Below, in pieces: positions 1 through 8,609 of a stretch of 64,000 bases of DNA. This DNA comes from an uncultured Cellulophaga sp. (GTDB lineage Bacteria; Bacteroidota; Bacteroidia; Flavobacteriales; Flavobacteriaceae). Where the stretch lies: positions 124,001-188,000 of the forward strand of contig CANLOV010000009.1 in assembly GCA_947492955.1 (NCBI GenBank), in the 5' to 3' direction. The notes under the pieces were generated by a model that was not told the origin of the DNA, searched no databases, and was given only the letters and a program-made list of their open reading frames with translations. A program made the position numbers and the translations under genes. Within the stretch, counting starts at the first letter, position 1, and each line of letters starts with the position of its first letter.

Positions 1-393
1 TCACCAAAAACCATTACCAATGTTATAGATGTTGATGGTTTAACTAACGGAAAAGCCTATAGTTTTAAGTTATTTGCTTTAAATGATAAAGGAATAAGTA
101 AACCTTCGGAAACAAAGCAAGTAACACCAAATAGTAAACCATTACCACCCATAATTTGGGATGCATTTATAGCAGATAATAAATTGGTTATTGGATACTC
201 AAGTGATTTTGAAGATGAGGATTATACAGTAGTCTATGGTACATCTAAAGATAATTTAGATAAACATTTTACATCTAACGTTAGAGGTATGATGTCTATT
301 GATTTAAATGATGAAAACGATATTTATTTTAAAATAAAGAGGGTTTCTAATACTAAAGAAAGCAATTGGTCTCAAATTATAAAAGTTAACTAA
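1..393 (+). CDS. C-terminal part of a fibronectin type III protein (5' truncated by window)
   Basis: Frame 1 is open from the first base and gives about 130 residues with no start visible, so this is the tail of a longer protein. Two beta-sandwich modules can be read: one ending in a typical FN3 pattern (DGLTNGKAYSFKLFALND, then a linker) and a second from about residue 47 to the end. Such FN3 tails commonly close secreted glycoside hydrolases and binding proteins in Bacteroidota polysaccharide loci. Its stop overlaps the start of the GH16 gene by one base (TAATG), so they are co-transcribed. The catalytic part, if any, lies left of the window and its function cannot be stated. Confidence 0.75.
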   Translation, partial: SPKTITNVIDVDGLTNGKAYSFKLFALNDKGISKPSETKQVTPNSKPLPPIIWDAFIADNKLVIGYSSDFEDEDYTVVYGTSKDNLDKHFTSNVRGMMSIDLNDENDIYFKIKRVSNTKESNWSQIIKVN

Positions 394-1688
394 TGAATAA
401 AATAAATATCCATTTTGTTATCATATTTTTTTCAGTGTTATCATCATTGTACGCACAGAATTCGGAAAAGAATCAGACATCTATTTTAGAGAATTATGAG
501 CAATTAGATTTTAGTAATTGGAAACTAATATGGCAAGACGAATTTGATTATTCGGATAAAGAATTAGATAAAAAATGGATTTCGCAAAATGGCCCAACAG
601 AACACGTTTTGGTAGCTTGCAGTCGTTGGAGAGAAAATGCTGTTGTACAAAACGGTATTCTGGAACTTGTTATAAAAAAAGAAACAAGAGGAGGGCAGGA
701 TTGGACGGCAGGTAATGTTTGGACAAAGAAAACATTTGATTATGGATACTTTGAGGCTAGGTATAAGTATGCAGCTGCACCCGCAACTAATAACTCCTTT
801 TGGTTATGGCCCAAATTTAAACTAGCTAAAGGAGAAAAGGCTTGTGAAGTCGATATTAATGAAGGGCACTTTCCTAGTATCATAAATACGAATGTACATA
901 ACTGGACAGATTTTGATACAGCTCCTAATGGGAGAAAAACACATTCGAGTAATCAGCTACATCATACACTCACCGCAGAGCCATTACATGAAGTAGAGTT
1001 GAAAGAAGTAGTAAAAGCCAAAAAAATTAGACTAATTTCATCAACACCCAAATCAATTCAAATAAGCGAATTACGCATTTTTGGAACATCAATCAAGAAC
1101 TTTCCAAATAGCAATAAGCCATTACCAGAACATATCGAAAATTTAGTGGCTAGTAATGATGTTACCATTACGACAAACGGAAATAATTCCAATGCTTTAA
1201 AATCAGAACCCGGTTTTGTAGCAGATAATCGTTTAGATACCAGATGGGTATCGAGAAACTCTGGAGATAAGTGGATAGAATTTGAATGGGATGCAGATAA
1301 AGAAATAAAAAGCATTCAGTTTATAAATGGTTGGCTGCAAAATGATGGCATGTCAAGAAACCTTATAACAGATTATAAAATACAAGTGTTCGAAAATAAC
1401 ATTTGGAAAACAATTCATGAGTACAATTTATCTGAAACATCAAACTTCGGAGAAGAATATCATACCTATGGCTTAGAGTGGGATGAAGATTATTTTAAAT
1501 TCTATTTTGATGGTAAGCTATATTATACAATGCGCAATACGGTTTGTTTTAGCGAAACTAATATCTTGTTTAGTTTGGCAATTTTAAAAAACAATTATTC
1601 TGGCCCTATTGCAGATGATTTAGATGGAAAAAGCATGAAAATAGATTATGTAAGATATTATAATCGAAAAAGTGGAACAACAAACTAA
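393..1688 (+). CDS. Secreted GH16 family endo-hydrolase with an inserted, apparently permuted discoidin-like domain
   Basis: A signal peptide (residues 1-21, ending LYAQ) precedes a GH16 jelly-roll beginning near WQDEFD at 48-53. The GH16 catalytic motif ExDxxE is present as E152, D154, E157. At about 192-347 the fold is interrupted by a block resembling F5/8 type C (discoidin/CBM32-like) sequence, after which GH16 resumes with EEYHTYGLEW at 354-363. Within the insert, the part resembling a discoidin C-terminus (199-232) comes before the part resembling its N-terminus (247-345). GH16 enzymes cleave beta-1,3 or beta-1,4 galactans and glucans; the neighbouring GH117 and GH2 genes favour a galactan such as agar, porphyran or carrageenan. 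Exact specificity is not readable. The stop of the upstream gene overlaps the start. Confidence 0.85.
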   Translation: MNKINIHFVIIFFSVLSSLYAQNSEKNQTSILENYEQLDFSNWKLIWQDEFDYSDKELDKKWISQNGPTEHVLVACSRWRENAVVQNGILELVIKKETRGGQDWTAGNVWTKKTFDYGYFEARYKYAAAPATNNSFWLWPKFKLAKGEKACEVDINEGHFPSIINTNVHNWTDFDTAPNGRKTHSSNQLHHTLTAEPLHEVELKEVVKAKKIRLISSTPKSIQISELRIFGTSIKNFPNSNKPLPEHIENLVASNDVTITTNGNNSNALKSEPGFVADNRLDTRWVSRNSGDKWIEFEWDADKEIKSIQFINGWLQNDGMSRNLITDYKIQVFENNIWKTIHEYNLSETSNFGEEYHTYGLEWDEDYFKFYFDGKLYYTMRNTVCFSETNILFSLAILKNNYSGPIADDLDGKSMKIDYVRYYNRKSGTTN

Positions 1689-1694
1689 ATACGA

Positions 1695-2834
1695 ATGAAA
1701 ATTATGCGTAAACTTTCATTATCACTTCTTTTAGTAACTGTATTAATAGCTTGTTCTAATAAAAGGAACAAAAAAGAAGCGTTGAATACTATAAAAGAAG
1801 AAGTTATAGACTATCAGATTGAATTGGGTAAAGTAACACCGCAATCCGTTTTTGCAAATGATTCTTTAAGTATTTGGGGAGGTTCTCTAGTTAAAGGGGA
1901 AGATGATAAGTACCATATGTTTTATTCCGTTTGGCCCAAAAAACTGGGTTGGGAATGGGTTAATTATTCCATTATTTCACACGCTGTTTCAGACTCACCA
2001 TTTGGACCTTTTAAACATAAAAAAGATGTTTTACCAGACCGAGGTCTAGAATTTTGGGATGGTTCTACAACGCATAACCCAACAGTACACAAATTTAACG
2101 ACAAATATTACCTGTATTATATGGGGAATTTTGGCGATAAGAAAATTGTGAGTACACCAGGGAAAGCTAAAATAAATTGGGAGCATAGAAATAACCAGCG
2201 CATTGGTGTAGCTGTTGCAGATAACCCCAACGGACCATGGAAACGTTTTGATAAACCTGTACTAGATATTACTGTAAATGATTCGCTAGCTCATGATGCA
2301 TTAATGACCTCTAATCCATCTGTATGTCAAATGGCAGATGGTAAAATATTAATGGTTTATAAAGCCGTTGGAAAAAAGTTTAAACTACCTGCAGGTGGTC
2401 CCGTTGTACATAGGGTTGCCATTGCAGAGTCACCAGCAGGCCCATTTAAAAAATATCCAGAACCAATTTTTACTTTTGAAGGAGAGACATTTCCTGCAGA
2501 AGACCCATACATCTGGTACCAAGATGGAAAATATAGAGCCATAGTAAAACGTATGAATCATGAAGGGAAAAGTAGAGTGTTTTCATTAGTACACTACGAT
2601 TCCGAAGATGGTATTAATTGGAACCAAGCTAAACATTTTGAAGTATCTGATAGAACAGTAATGTTTACAGATGGTAGGAAAATTAAATTTGACCATCTAG
2701 AACGCCCGCAAGTATTTATGGAGGGTGGTGAGCCAGTAGCGCTTTTGTGTGCAGCAGATACTATAGATGCGTATAATATTCGCCATTCATTTAATATCCA
2801 AATACCATTGAAAATTACTAAATATAAAAACTGA
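1695..2834 (+). CDS. Lipoprotein five-bladed beta-propeller glycoside hydrolase, GH43-like
   Basis: A lipoprotein signal with lipobox LIAC (Cys20) anchors this 379-residue protein. The repeated pattern of an acidic or Asn-Pro turn followed by a hydrophobic strand and a DGKYY-type turn (THNPTV, TSNPSV, AEDPYIW, LERPQV) is that of the GH43/GH117/GH130 clan of five-bladed propellers. The AEDP and LERP segments are candidates for the catalytic acids. I cannot assign a CAZy family with certainty. It lies 6 bp after the GH16 gene and 4 bp before the GH2 gene, so it probably acts at the outer membrane or in the periplasm on the oligosaccharides GH16 releases. Two in-frame ATGs (1695 and 1704) are possible starts; both keep the signal peptide. 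Confidence 0.75.
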   Translation: MKIMRKLSLSLLLVTVLIACSNKRNKKEALNTIKEEVIDYQIELGKVTPQSVFANDSLSIWGGSLVKGEDDKYHMFYSVWPKKLGWEWVNYSIISHAVSDSPFGPFKHKKDVLPDRGLEFWDGSTTHNPTVHKFNDKYYLYYMGNFGDKKIVSTPGKAKINWEHRNNQRIGVAVADNPNGPWKRFDKPVLDITVNDSLAHDALMTSNPSVCQMADGKILMVYKAVGKKFKLPAGGPVVHRVAIAESPAGPFKKYPEPIFTFEGETFPAEDPYIWYQDGKYRAIVKRMNHEGKSRVFSLVHYDSEDGINWNQAKHFEVSDRTVMFTDGRKIKFDHLERPQVFMEGGEPVALLCAADTIDAYNIRHSFNIQIPLKITKYKN

Positions 2835-2838
2835 GAAC

Positions 2839-4590
2839 ATGAAAAAAATAGTTTATTTATTCATTTTTGTAGTGGCACTGTACAGCTGTAATAAAGAGGA
2901 GCAACCACAAGAACTAAAACCAGTTTCATTGAATGGTAACTGGCAATTTTTAGCTTCCAATTCAATTAATGAAGAGGAGCTTTTTAAAGCATCATATAAC
3001 CAATGGGATACCTTGCAAGTGCCGGGGAATTGGGATACCCGTGAGCGTTATTCAGAATATGTTGGAAAAGGATATTATCAAAAAACATTCAGCCTACCAA
3101 AAAACTGGAAAGCTAAACAAGTGAGATTAAAATTTGATGCTGTTTATGAAACTACTAAAGTTTGGTTAAATGGAGAATTATTGGGAGACCATATTGGGGG
3201 CTACACACCATTTGAGTTTAATATTACCGATAAAGTTGATTTTAATAAAGAAAACTCTGTTGTAGTTATGGCAGACAATACCTATAAACGTGGTGCTTGG
3301 TGGGCATGGGGAGGTATTAGTAGAGATGTAACTCTGATGGCTAATGATGATGTAAGATTAGTTTATCAACATATTACTTCGGTTCCAGATTTTGAAAAAC
3401 AAACCGTAGATTTTACAATTAAATATAAAGTTGAAAACAATGGAAGTACATCTGCTTCAGCTAAAATATATGCTCATATTGAAGGGATTCATAAAGATTC
3501 TCTGTCTTTAACCGTTGAAAAAGCATCAACGGCTGTCTCGTATTTAAAATTTAAAAAACCACTTTCAGATGTAAAATTATGGCATTTTAATGCACCTAAT
3601 CTTTATCAATTGAATAGTACAATTTCTATTCATACGAATGAAGTTGATACAGCTTCAGATAAATTCGGAATTAGAAAATTTGAAGTTCGTGGAGAGCAAT
3701 TCTTTCTAAATAATGAGGCTGTAAGAATGAACGGAATTAATCGTGTGCACGACCATCCAGTTTATGGCAATACAGAACCAGATGAATTGGTGTTAAAAGA
3801 CATGTTAGATATTAAATCTTTAGGCTGTAATTTTTCACGCTTAATGCATGCGCCACTCTCAAAAAACCTATTAAAAGTGTGTGATAGTATTGGCTTTTTA
3901 TTAGTAGAAGAAATTCCCGTTTGGGGAGATGATGACCCACAAACGTTTCCTGATAACCCTCTAACTAAAAAATGGATGAAAGAAATGATAGAACGTGATT
4001 ATAATCACCCATCTGTGGTTGCTTGGAGCGTGGGTAATGAGTTACGAGAGAATGATTCAATTGCAGCAACATGGCCAGAAAAAAAGATGACCAAAAATCA
4101 ATACGATTATGCAAACTCCATGTTAGATTATGTTGCGGAATTGGATTCTTCAAGATTAAAAACATACGTTACTATTACCACGTACAGAAAAGGCGAAATA
4201 GGAAGTGAACCCTATGAAAAAGTAGATTTTATATCAATGAATTCCTATGGAAGTGCAGTAGAGCTTACTAAAATAACCCATGATAAATTTCCAGGAAAGC
4301 CAATTTTTATCTCTGAAATTGGTATTGGGCAAATTGGACCTGCACCCAAAGGAAAACTACAAGATGAGCTTGTTGGATATTTAAAAAAACTAAAAGATTT
4401 ACCATATGTAACCGGTATCTCTGTTTGGAGCTACAATGATTATCGTAGTAACTATCGTGGTACACCAGAATCTGGATTTAGAGAATGGGGAATAGTAGAT
4501 GAGAAACGTAATAAAAAAGAAGCCTATAATCAGCTAAAAGAAATATATGATTATTGGAGTATAAGAGAATTAAGTAAGAATGATTTATAA
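2839..4590 (+). CDS. GH2 family exo-glycosidase lipoprotein (beta-galactosidase-like)
   Basis: Residues 1-17 form a lipoprotein signal (LYSC, Cys17). The GH2 order follows: a sugar-binding jelly roll (about 28-170, with VPGNWD and WLNGELLGDHIGGYTPF), an Ig-like domain (175-275) and a TIM barrel from about 283. The acid/base is E401 in WSVGNE and the nucleophile is E493 in PIFISEIG. At 583 residues it lacks the extra C-terminal domains of LacZ and has only the three-domain core. GH2 covers beta-galactosidases, glucuronidases and mannosidases; in this context removal of terminal beta-galactose from galactan oligosaccharides is the likeliest role, but that is inference. It ends the first tight gene group; 194 bp separate it from the aldolase gene. 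Confidence 0.88.
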   Translation: MKKIVYLFIFVVALYSCNKEEQPQELKPVSLNGNWQFLASNSINEEELFKASYNQWDTLQVPGNWDTRERYSEYVGKGYYQKTFSLPKNWKAKQVRLKFDAVYETTKVWLNGELLGDHIGGYTPFEFNITDKVDFNKENSVVVMADNTYKRGAWWAWGGISRDVTLMANDDVRLVYQHITSVPDFEKQTVDFTIKYKVENNGSTSASAKIYAHIEGIHKDSLSLTVEKASTAVSYLKFKKPLSDVKLWHFNAPNLYQLNSTISIHTNEVDTASDKFGIRKFEVRGEQFFLNNEAVRMNGINRVHDHPVYGNTEPDELVLKDMLDIKSLGCNFSRLMHAPLSKNLLKVCDSIGFLLVEEIPVWGDDDPQTFPDNPLTKKWMKEMIERDYNHPSVVAWSVGNELRENDSIAATWPEKKMTKNQYDYANSMLDYVAELDSSRLKTYVTITTYRKGEIGSEPYEKVDFISMNSYGSAVELTKITHDKFPGKPIFISEIGIGQIGPAPKGKLQDELVGYLKKLKDLPYVTGISVWSYNDYRSNYRGTPESGFREWGIVDEKRNKKEAYNQLKEIYDYWSIRELSKNDL

Positions 4591-4784
4591 TAAATAGAAA
4601 AGCAAATTTTGTAAAAAGATTTATATACAATATTAATATTTTATGTTGGAGCAATTTTATGAATTATAGTAGTTCTTAAAATGAAACTAGTGATGATGAC
4701 CAACAAGTTATAGATAAAAAAAACTAACTAATAAAAGTGTAGGAGAATTGTTTTTCTACATGTGAATAAATTAAAATTTTAAAT
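4591..4784. other. Intergenic gap inside the polysaccharide locus
   Basis: This 194-bp AT-rich gap separates the extracytoplasmic hydrolase genes from the cytoplasmic catabolic genes. An imperfect inverted repeat (GTGTAG and CTACAT) lies around 4737-4762, just ahead of the aldolase start. No TAnnTTTG element and no strong terminator were seen, so whether a second promoter exists here is open. Confidence 0.35.
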
Positions 4785-5711
4785 ATGATAAAAATGGAGA
4801 CTAAACCCCAACTAAAAGGTATTTTGCCTGTTATACCTACACCTTTTAAGGAAGATATGTCGGTAGACAAGGCTTCCATAAAAAAAGTCACTTCATTTTG
4901 TATTGAGTCTGGTGCCAGTGCATTAGTATTTCCCGGTGTTGCGAGTGAGTACGATTTTCTGAGTTCAGCAGAACGATTAGAGTTGTTAGAAGCAATATAT
5001 GAAGTAAACCAGGGTAGATTGCCTATAATTTGCGGAGGAGGAAAAGGTAGCGCTGAAGAAATAGGAGAAAACATCCTAAAATCAGAAAAGTTTGGAGTAC
5101 ATGCCGTTATGGTACTCATTCCAAAGCAGTTTAAAGATGATATTGATGGAGCTACCAATTTTATGAAAACGGTATCTGAAATAGCACCAAATGTTGATGT
5201 AATTCTTCAAAATGCGCCATTTCCAATTGGAGCAGGGCTAGAGCCAGAGGCTATTTGTAAAATAGCACAAGAGGTAAAACAAATAAAATATGTAAAGGAA
5301 GAAACACTCCCTTCTGGTTCTAAGATTAGCAAGCTTATTAAAAACGCTCCATCGCACGTAATAGGAGTTATCGGGGGAGGCGGAGCCAGGTATGTTATTG
5401 ATGAAATGAATAGAGGTGCAGTTGCGGCTATGCCAGCTGCCGAAATCACTGATCTTCATGTAGCAATTTGGAATGCTCATAAAAACGGAGATATAGAAAC
5501 AGCTAGAACAATTTATAGAGACTCACTACCCTTACTTATAATACAAGCCGTTTATAGAATGCGTTTAACCAAATACGTATTTACGCTGAGAGGTATTTTT
5601 AAAAATTCAATAGTAAGAGCACCACTTCCAGAATTAGACGAATTAGATAAAAAAGAATTAAAGTATCAGATAGAAGTTCTTTCAAAATACTTTAAAAAAG
5701 AGCTAGTATAA
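4785..5711 (+). CDS. DHDPS/N-acetylneuraminate lyase family aldolase or dehydratase
   Basis: This is a 308-residue class I (Schiff-base) enzyme of the dihydrodipicolinate synthase family. The lysine is K171 in YVKEE. The family's GTTGE motif is replaced by GVASE (51-55), and the tyrosine of the usual YNxP motif is replaced by glutamine (Q142 in LQNAP), so it is not a DapA. Members with such changes include 2-keto-3-deoxy sugar acid aldolases and dehydratases. It is followed with a 1-bp overlap by the enolase-superfamily gene, so the pair probably acts in sequence: sugar acid dehydration or cycloisomerisation, then cleavage or dehydration of the 2-keto-3-deoxy acid. The substrate is inferred from context. 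A second in-frame ATG lies at 4794. Confidence 0.8.
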   Translation: MIKMETKPQLKGILPVIPTPFKEDMSVDKASIKKVTSFCIESGASALVFPGVASEYDFLSSAERLELLEAIYEVNQGRLPIICGGGKGSAEEIGENILKSEKFGVHAVMVLIPKQFKDDIDGATNFMKTVSEIAPNVDVILQNAPFPIGAGLEPEAICKIAQEVKQIKYVKEETLPSGSKISKLIKNAPSHVIGVIGGGGARYVIDEMNRGAVAAMPAAEITDLHVAIWNAHKNGDIETARTIYRDSLPLLIIQAVYRMRLTKYVFTLRGIFKNSIVRAPLPELDELDKKELKYQIEVLSKYFKKELV

Positions 5712-6874
5712 TGAACAAAATAAAAAAAGTAGAAGCTTTTACATTAACAATACCTAGAGACAAACCTTATTTAGGAGATGCTAAAAAAGGAGAAGAAGCA
5801 AATGAAAAAGGCTATTTTGTTCGTAGTGGTAATAAAACAGTATACGCTACTGTAGATAGAACGGTTATAGTAAGAATAGAAACGGACTCTGGAATAGTTG
5901 GTTGGGGAGAAACGTATGGTCTTATTGCTCCAGAAGCTACCATGGCGTTGATTAACGATTTTATGGCAGATTTTGTTGAGGGTAGAGACCCTTTTGATGT
6001 GTCTGTTATTTATGAAGACATCTATAATATGATGCGTTTTCGAAAATATAGTGGCGGTTATTATCATGATGCATTAGCAGCAATAGATATTGCACTTTGG
6101 GATATCTCAGGAAAAATGGCAGGACTACCTATCGCTAAGCTATTAGGAGGTCAAAGAAGAAAAGAAATTCCGGCTTATGTTTCGGGTTTACCAGAATCAA
6201 CATTAGAAAAAAGAGTAGAATTAGCAGTTTCATGGAAAGATAAAGGTTTTAACAGTTTTAAATTTGCTACGCCACAAGCAGGTGAGGATTTAAGCAAAGA
6301 AATGGAAACTTTAAGAAACGCATTGGGGGTTTCTACTAAAATTGCTTGTGATATGCATTGGAATCAAACTTCAGCAGAAGCAATAGCAAAAATCATTCAG
6401 ATGGAACCTTATAATCTATGGTTTGCAGAAGCTCCTACAGCTACCGAAGATATAAAAGGACTTTCCCACATAGCCCGCACCGTTAAAACTCCTATTGCTG
6501 TCGGGGAAGAATGGCGAACAGTATATGATGCAGAAGCTCGAATTAATGCAGAGGCTGTCCATATTGTTCAACCAGAAATGGGACATGTTGGTATTACACA
6601 ATTTATGAGAATAGGGTTAGCAGCTCAATTTCAAAATTTGAGTATAATACCTCACGCAACCATAGGTTCCGGTATATTTTTGGCCGCAAGTTTACAAGCC
6701 AGTTCTGCTTTAGAAGGCATAAAATCTCATGAGTATCAACATACTATATTTGATAGAAACCAACATTTAATAACTGAAGGCATAGAAGTAAAAAAAGGGA
6801 TGTATAATATTACCGACAAACCTGGTTTGGGTATAGAACCTACTCCATATACAATTTCGCAATTAAAAAAATAA
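5711..6874 (+). CDS. Mandelate racemase/enolase superfamily sugar-acid dehydratase or cycloisomerase
   Basis: At 387 residues it has the enolase-superfamily capping domain (to about 130) and barrel. Metal ligands D214 (CDMHW), E240 (WFAEAP) and E266 (VGEEW) are visible, as are K184 in the second-strand position and H315 in IPHATIGSG, the usual general base of the D-galactonate dehydratase-like groups. Known members in algal galactan pathways include 3,6-anhydrogalactonate cycloisomerase; others dehydrate galactonate or related acids. Sequence reading alone cannot choose among these. It overlaps the aldolase stop by one base and is 1 bp from the symporter, so the three genes form one cytoplasmic catabolic block. 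The aldose dehydrogenase expected upstream in such a pathway is absent from the window. Confidence 0.83.
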   Translation: MNKIKKVEAFTLTIPRDKPYLGDAKKGEEANEKGYFVRSGNKTVYATVDRTVIVRIETDSGIVGWGETYGLIAPEATMALINDFMADFVEGRDPFDVSVIYEDIYNMMRFRKYSGGYYHDALAAIDIALWDISGKMAGLPIAKLLGGQRRKEIPAYVSGLPESTLEKRVELAVSWKDKGFNSFKFATPQAGEDLSKEMETLRNALGVSTKIACDMHWNQTSAEAIAKIIQMEPYNLWFAEAPTATEDIKGLSHIARTVKTPIAVGEEWRTVYDAEARINAEAVHIVQPEMGHVGITQFMRIGLAAQFQNLSIIPHATIGSGIFLAASLQASSALEGIKSHEYQHTIFDRNQHLITEGIEVKKGMYNITDKPGLGIEPTPYTISQLKK

Positions 6875-6875
6875 C

Positions 6876-8597
6876 ATGGAAAAAGTAGACTACATTGTAA
6901 TTATATTATATGCTATTGGAATTGTTGCTGCAGGAATGATATTTTCTGGTAAAATGAAGAATTCTAAAGACATGTTTGCAGCTGGGGGTCAATCTCCTTG
7001 GTGGGTTTCGGGATTATCAGCTTTTATGACATGTTTTTCAGCAGGAACTTTTGTTATATGGGGAGGTATTGCATATAAATACGGTATAGTAGCTGTAGTT
7101 ATAAATATTTGTTATGGTGTAGCTGCTATGTTTGTAGGTAAATGGGTGGCAGGAAAGTGGCGAAAAGCAGGAGTTAATTCTGCTTCGGAATACTTGCAAA
7201 TTAGATATGGTTCATCTATAGTGCAATTTTACACTTGGTTAAAAGGGATAATGGTAATGTTTGTTACCGGTGGGTCTATTTACGCCTTATCTGTAATCGT
7301 ATCAGCATTAATGCCGTTACCAGAAGGACACTTATTGGTTGATCCAGCAACTGGATTTTTATCCATACCTATAACCTCTGTTATTATATGTATTATTGTT
7401 ATAATAATTGCTTTTTCTGGGGGCTTATGGGCTGTCTTAATGACCGATGTGTTACAATTTGTTATTTTAACGGTTTCCGTTGTATTTGTAATTCCTTTAA
7501 TAATAACTAAAGCTGGTGGTATTGATAACTTTATAAATAATGCACCTTCTGAATTCTTTTCTCCTGTTACTAGTGAATATAGTTGGTGGTTTATGATAGG
7601 ATGGGCAACAATTAACTTTGTATCCTTAGGAGGCGAATGGGCCTTTGTTCAAAGATATGTATGCGTGCCAAAATCCAAAGATGCCAAAAAAGTAGCATAT
7701 TTAATTGGAGTATTATATTTAGTTAGTCCGCTTTTTTGGATGATTCCTCCATTAATTTATAGAACAATTGAGGCTAATGTTAATCCAGAACAAGCATATA
7801 TTTTAGCTTGTAAAGAGGTTCTTCCATTAGGAATGATAGGATTAATGATTGCTGCAATGTCATCTGCAACTGCTAGTATGGCTACTACAAGATTAAATGT
7901 ATTTGCAGGAGCGTTTACTGAATTTTACAAAAGAGTAGTCCGAACTGTAAATGAAACCCAATTAGTATTTGTAGGGAGACTCATAACAATAGTATTAGGT
8001 CTAATAATTATAGCTGGAGCACTATTAATTCCTCAATATGGTTATACTTCTTTTATTATTGATATTAATACTCTTTTATACATTCCATTAGTCCTACCTA
8101 CTATTTGGGGCTTATTTTCTAAAAAAATTAAACTTTGGGGTGTATGGTTTACTACTGTATTTGGATTTGTGTCTGCTTACGTACTTAAATTTATGCTAGC
8201 CAATGAAGGCTATTTAACCAATGTTGATTTATTTAACCCATTAGTCGTATGGATTTCTGAAAATAGTCGTATTGCAGATATGATTTCTGGAGTTATTGGT
8301 CCATTTACAATATTGTTACTATTCGAATTTTTTAGTAAAAAAGAAGACCCTAAATGGAAAGAAGTTATGGAGTTAAGACAAACGTTTGAAAAAGAAAAAC
8401 CCCTTTCAGCATCGTTGATGCCTTTAAAGATGCTGTATATAACCATATCTATTATTGCTGTTGCTATAGCTTTATTAGCTTTAATAAATGTTGAGCATAT
8501 GCAGATTATGTTTTCTTTTTCAATTGCCTTAGCAATAATTGCGTACTTAGCTTATAGATATTTAAAAAATGCTAAGAATAAAATAAGAGTACAATAA
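6876..8597 (+). CDS. Sodium:solute symporter (SSS family)
   Basis: A 573-residue inner-membrane protein with about 13-14 hydrophobic segments. It opens with MEKVDYIVIILYAIGI and the SSS-type segment SKDMFAAGGQSPWWVSG (30-46), followed by the conserved helix-rich core with LMTDVLQF near 189 and IAAMSSATASMATTRLN around 327-343. SSS transporters couple sodium entry to sugar, sugar acid or osmolyte uptake, which suits a marine bacterium. Lying between the enolase-family and GH117 genes, it probably imports the monosaccharide or small oligosaccharide released in the periplasm. It is 1 bp after the previous gene and 12 bp before the next. Confidence 0.88.
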   Translation: MEKVDYIVIILYAIGIVAAGMIFSGKMKNSKDMFAAGGQSPWWVSGLSAFMTCFSAGTFVIWGGIAYKYGIVAVVINICYGVAAMFVGKWVAGKWRKAGVNSASEYLQIRYGSSIVQFYTWLKGIMVMFVTGGSIYALSVIVSALMPLPEGHLLVDPATGFLSIPITSVIICIIVIIIAFSGGLWAVLMTDVLQFVILTVSVVFVIPLIITKAGGIDNFINNAPSEFFSPVTSEYSWWFMIGWATINFVSLGGEWAFVQRYVCVPKSKDAKKVAYLIGVLYLVSPLFWMIPPLIYRTIEANVNPEQAYILACKEVLPLGMIGLMIAAMSSATASMATTRLNVFAGAFTEFYKRVVRTVNETQLVFVGRLITIVLGLIIIAGALLIPQYGYTSFIIDINTLLYIPLVLPTIWGLFSKKIKLWGVWFTTVFGFVSAYVLKFMLANEGYLTNVDLFNPLVVWISENSRIADMISGVIGPFTILLLFEFFSKKEDPKWKEVMELRQTFEKEKPLSASLMPLKMLYITISIIAVAIALLALINVEHMQIMFSFSIALAIIAYLAYRYLKNAKNKIRVQ

Positions 8598-8609
8598 AAA
8601 ATATTAAGT

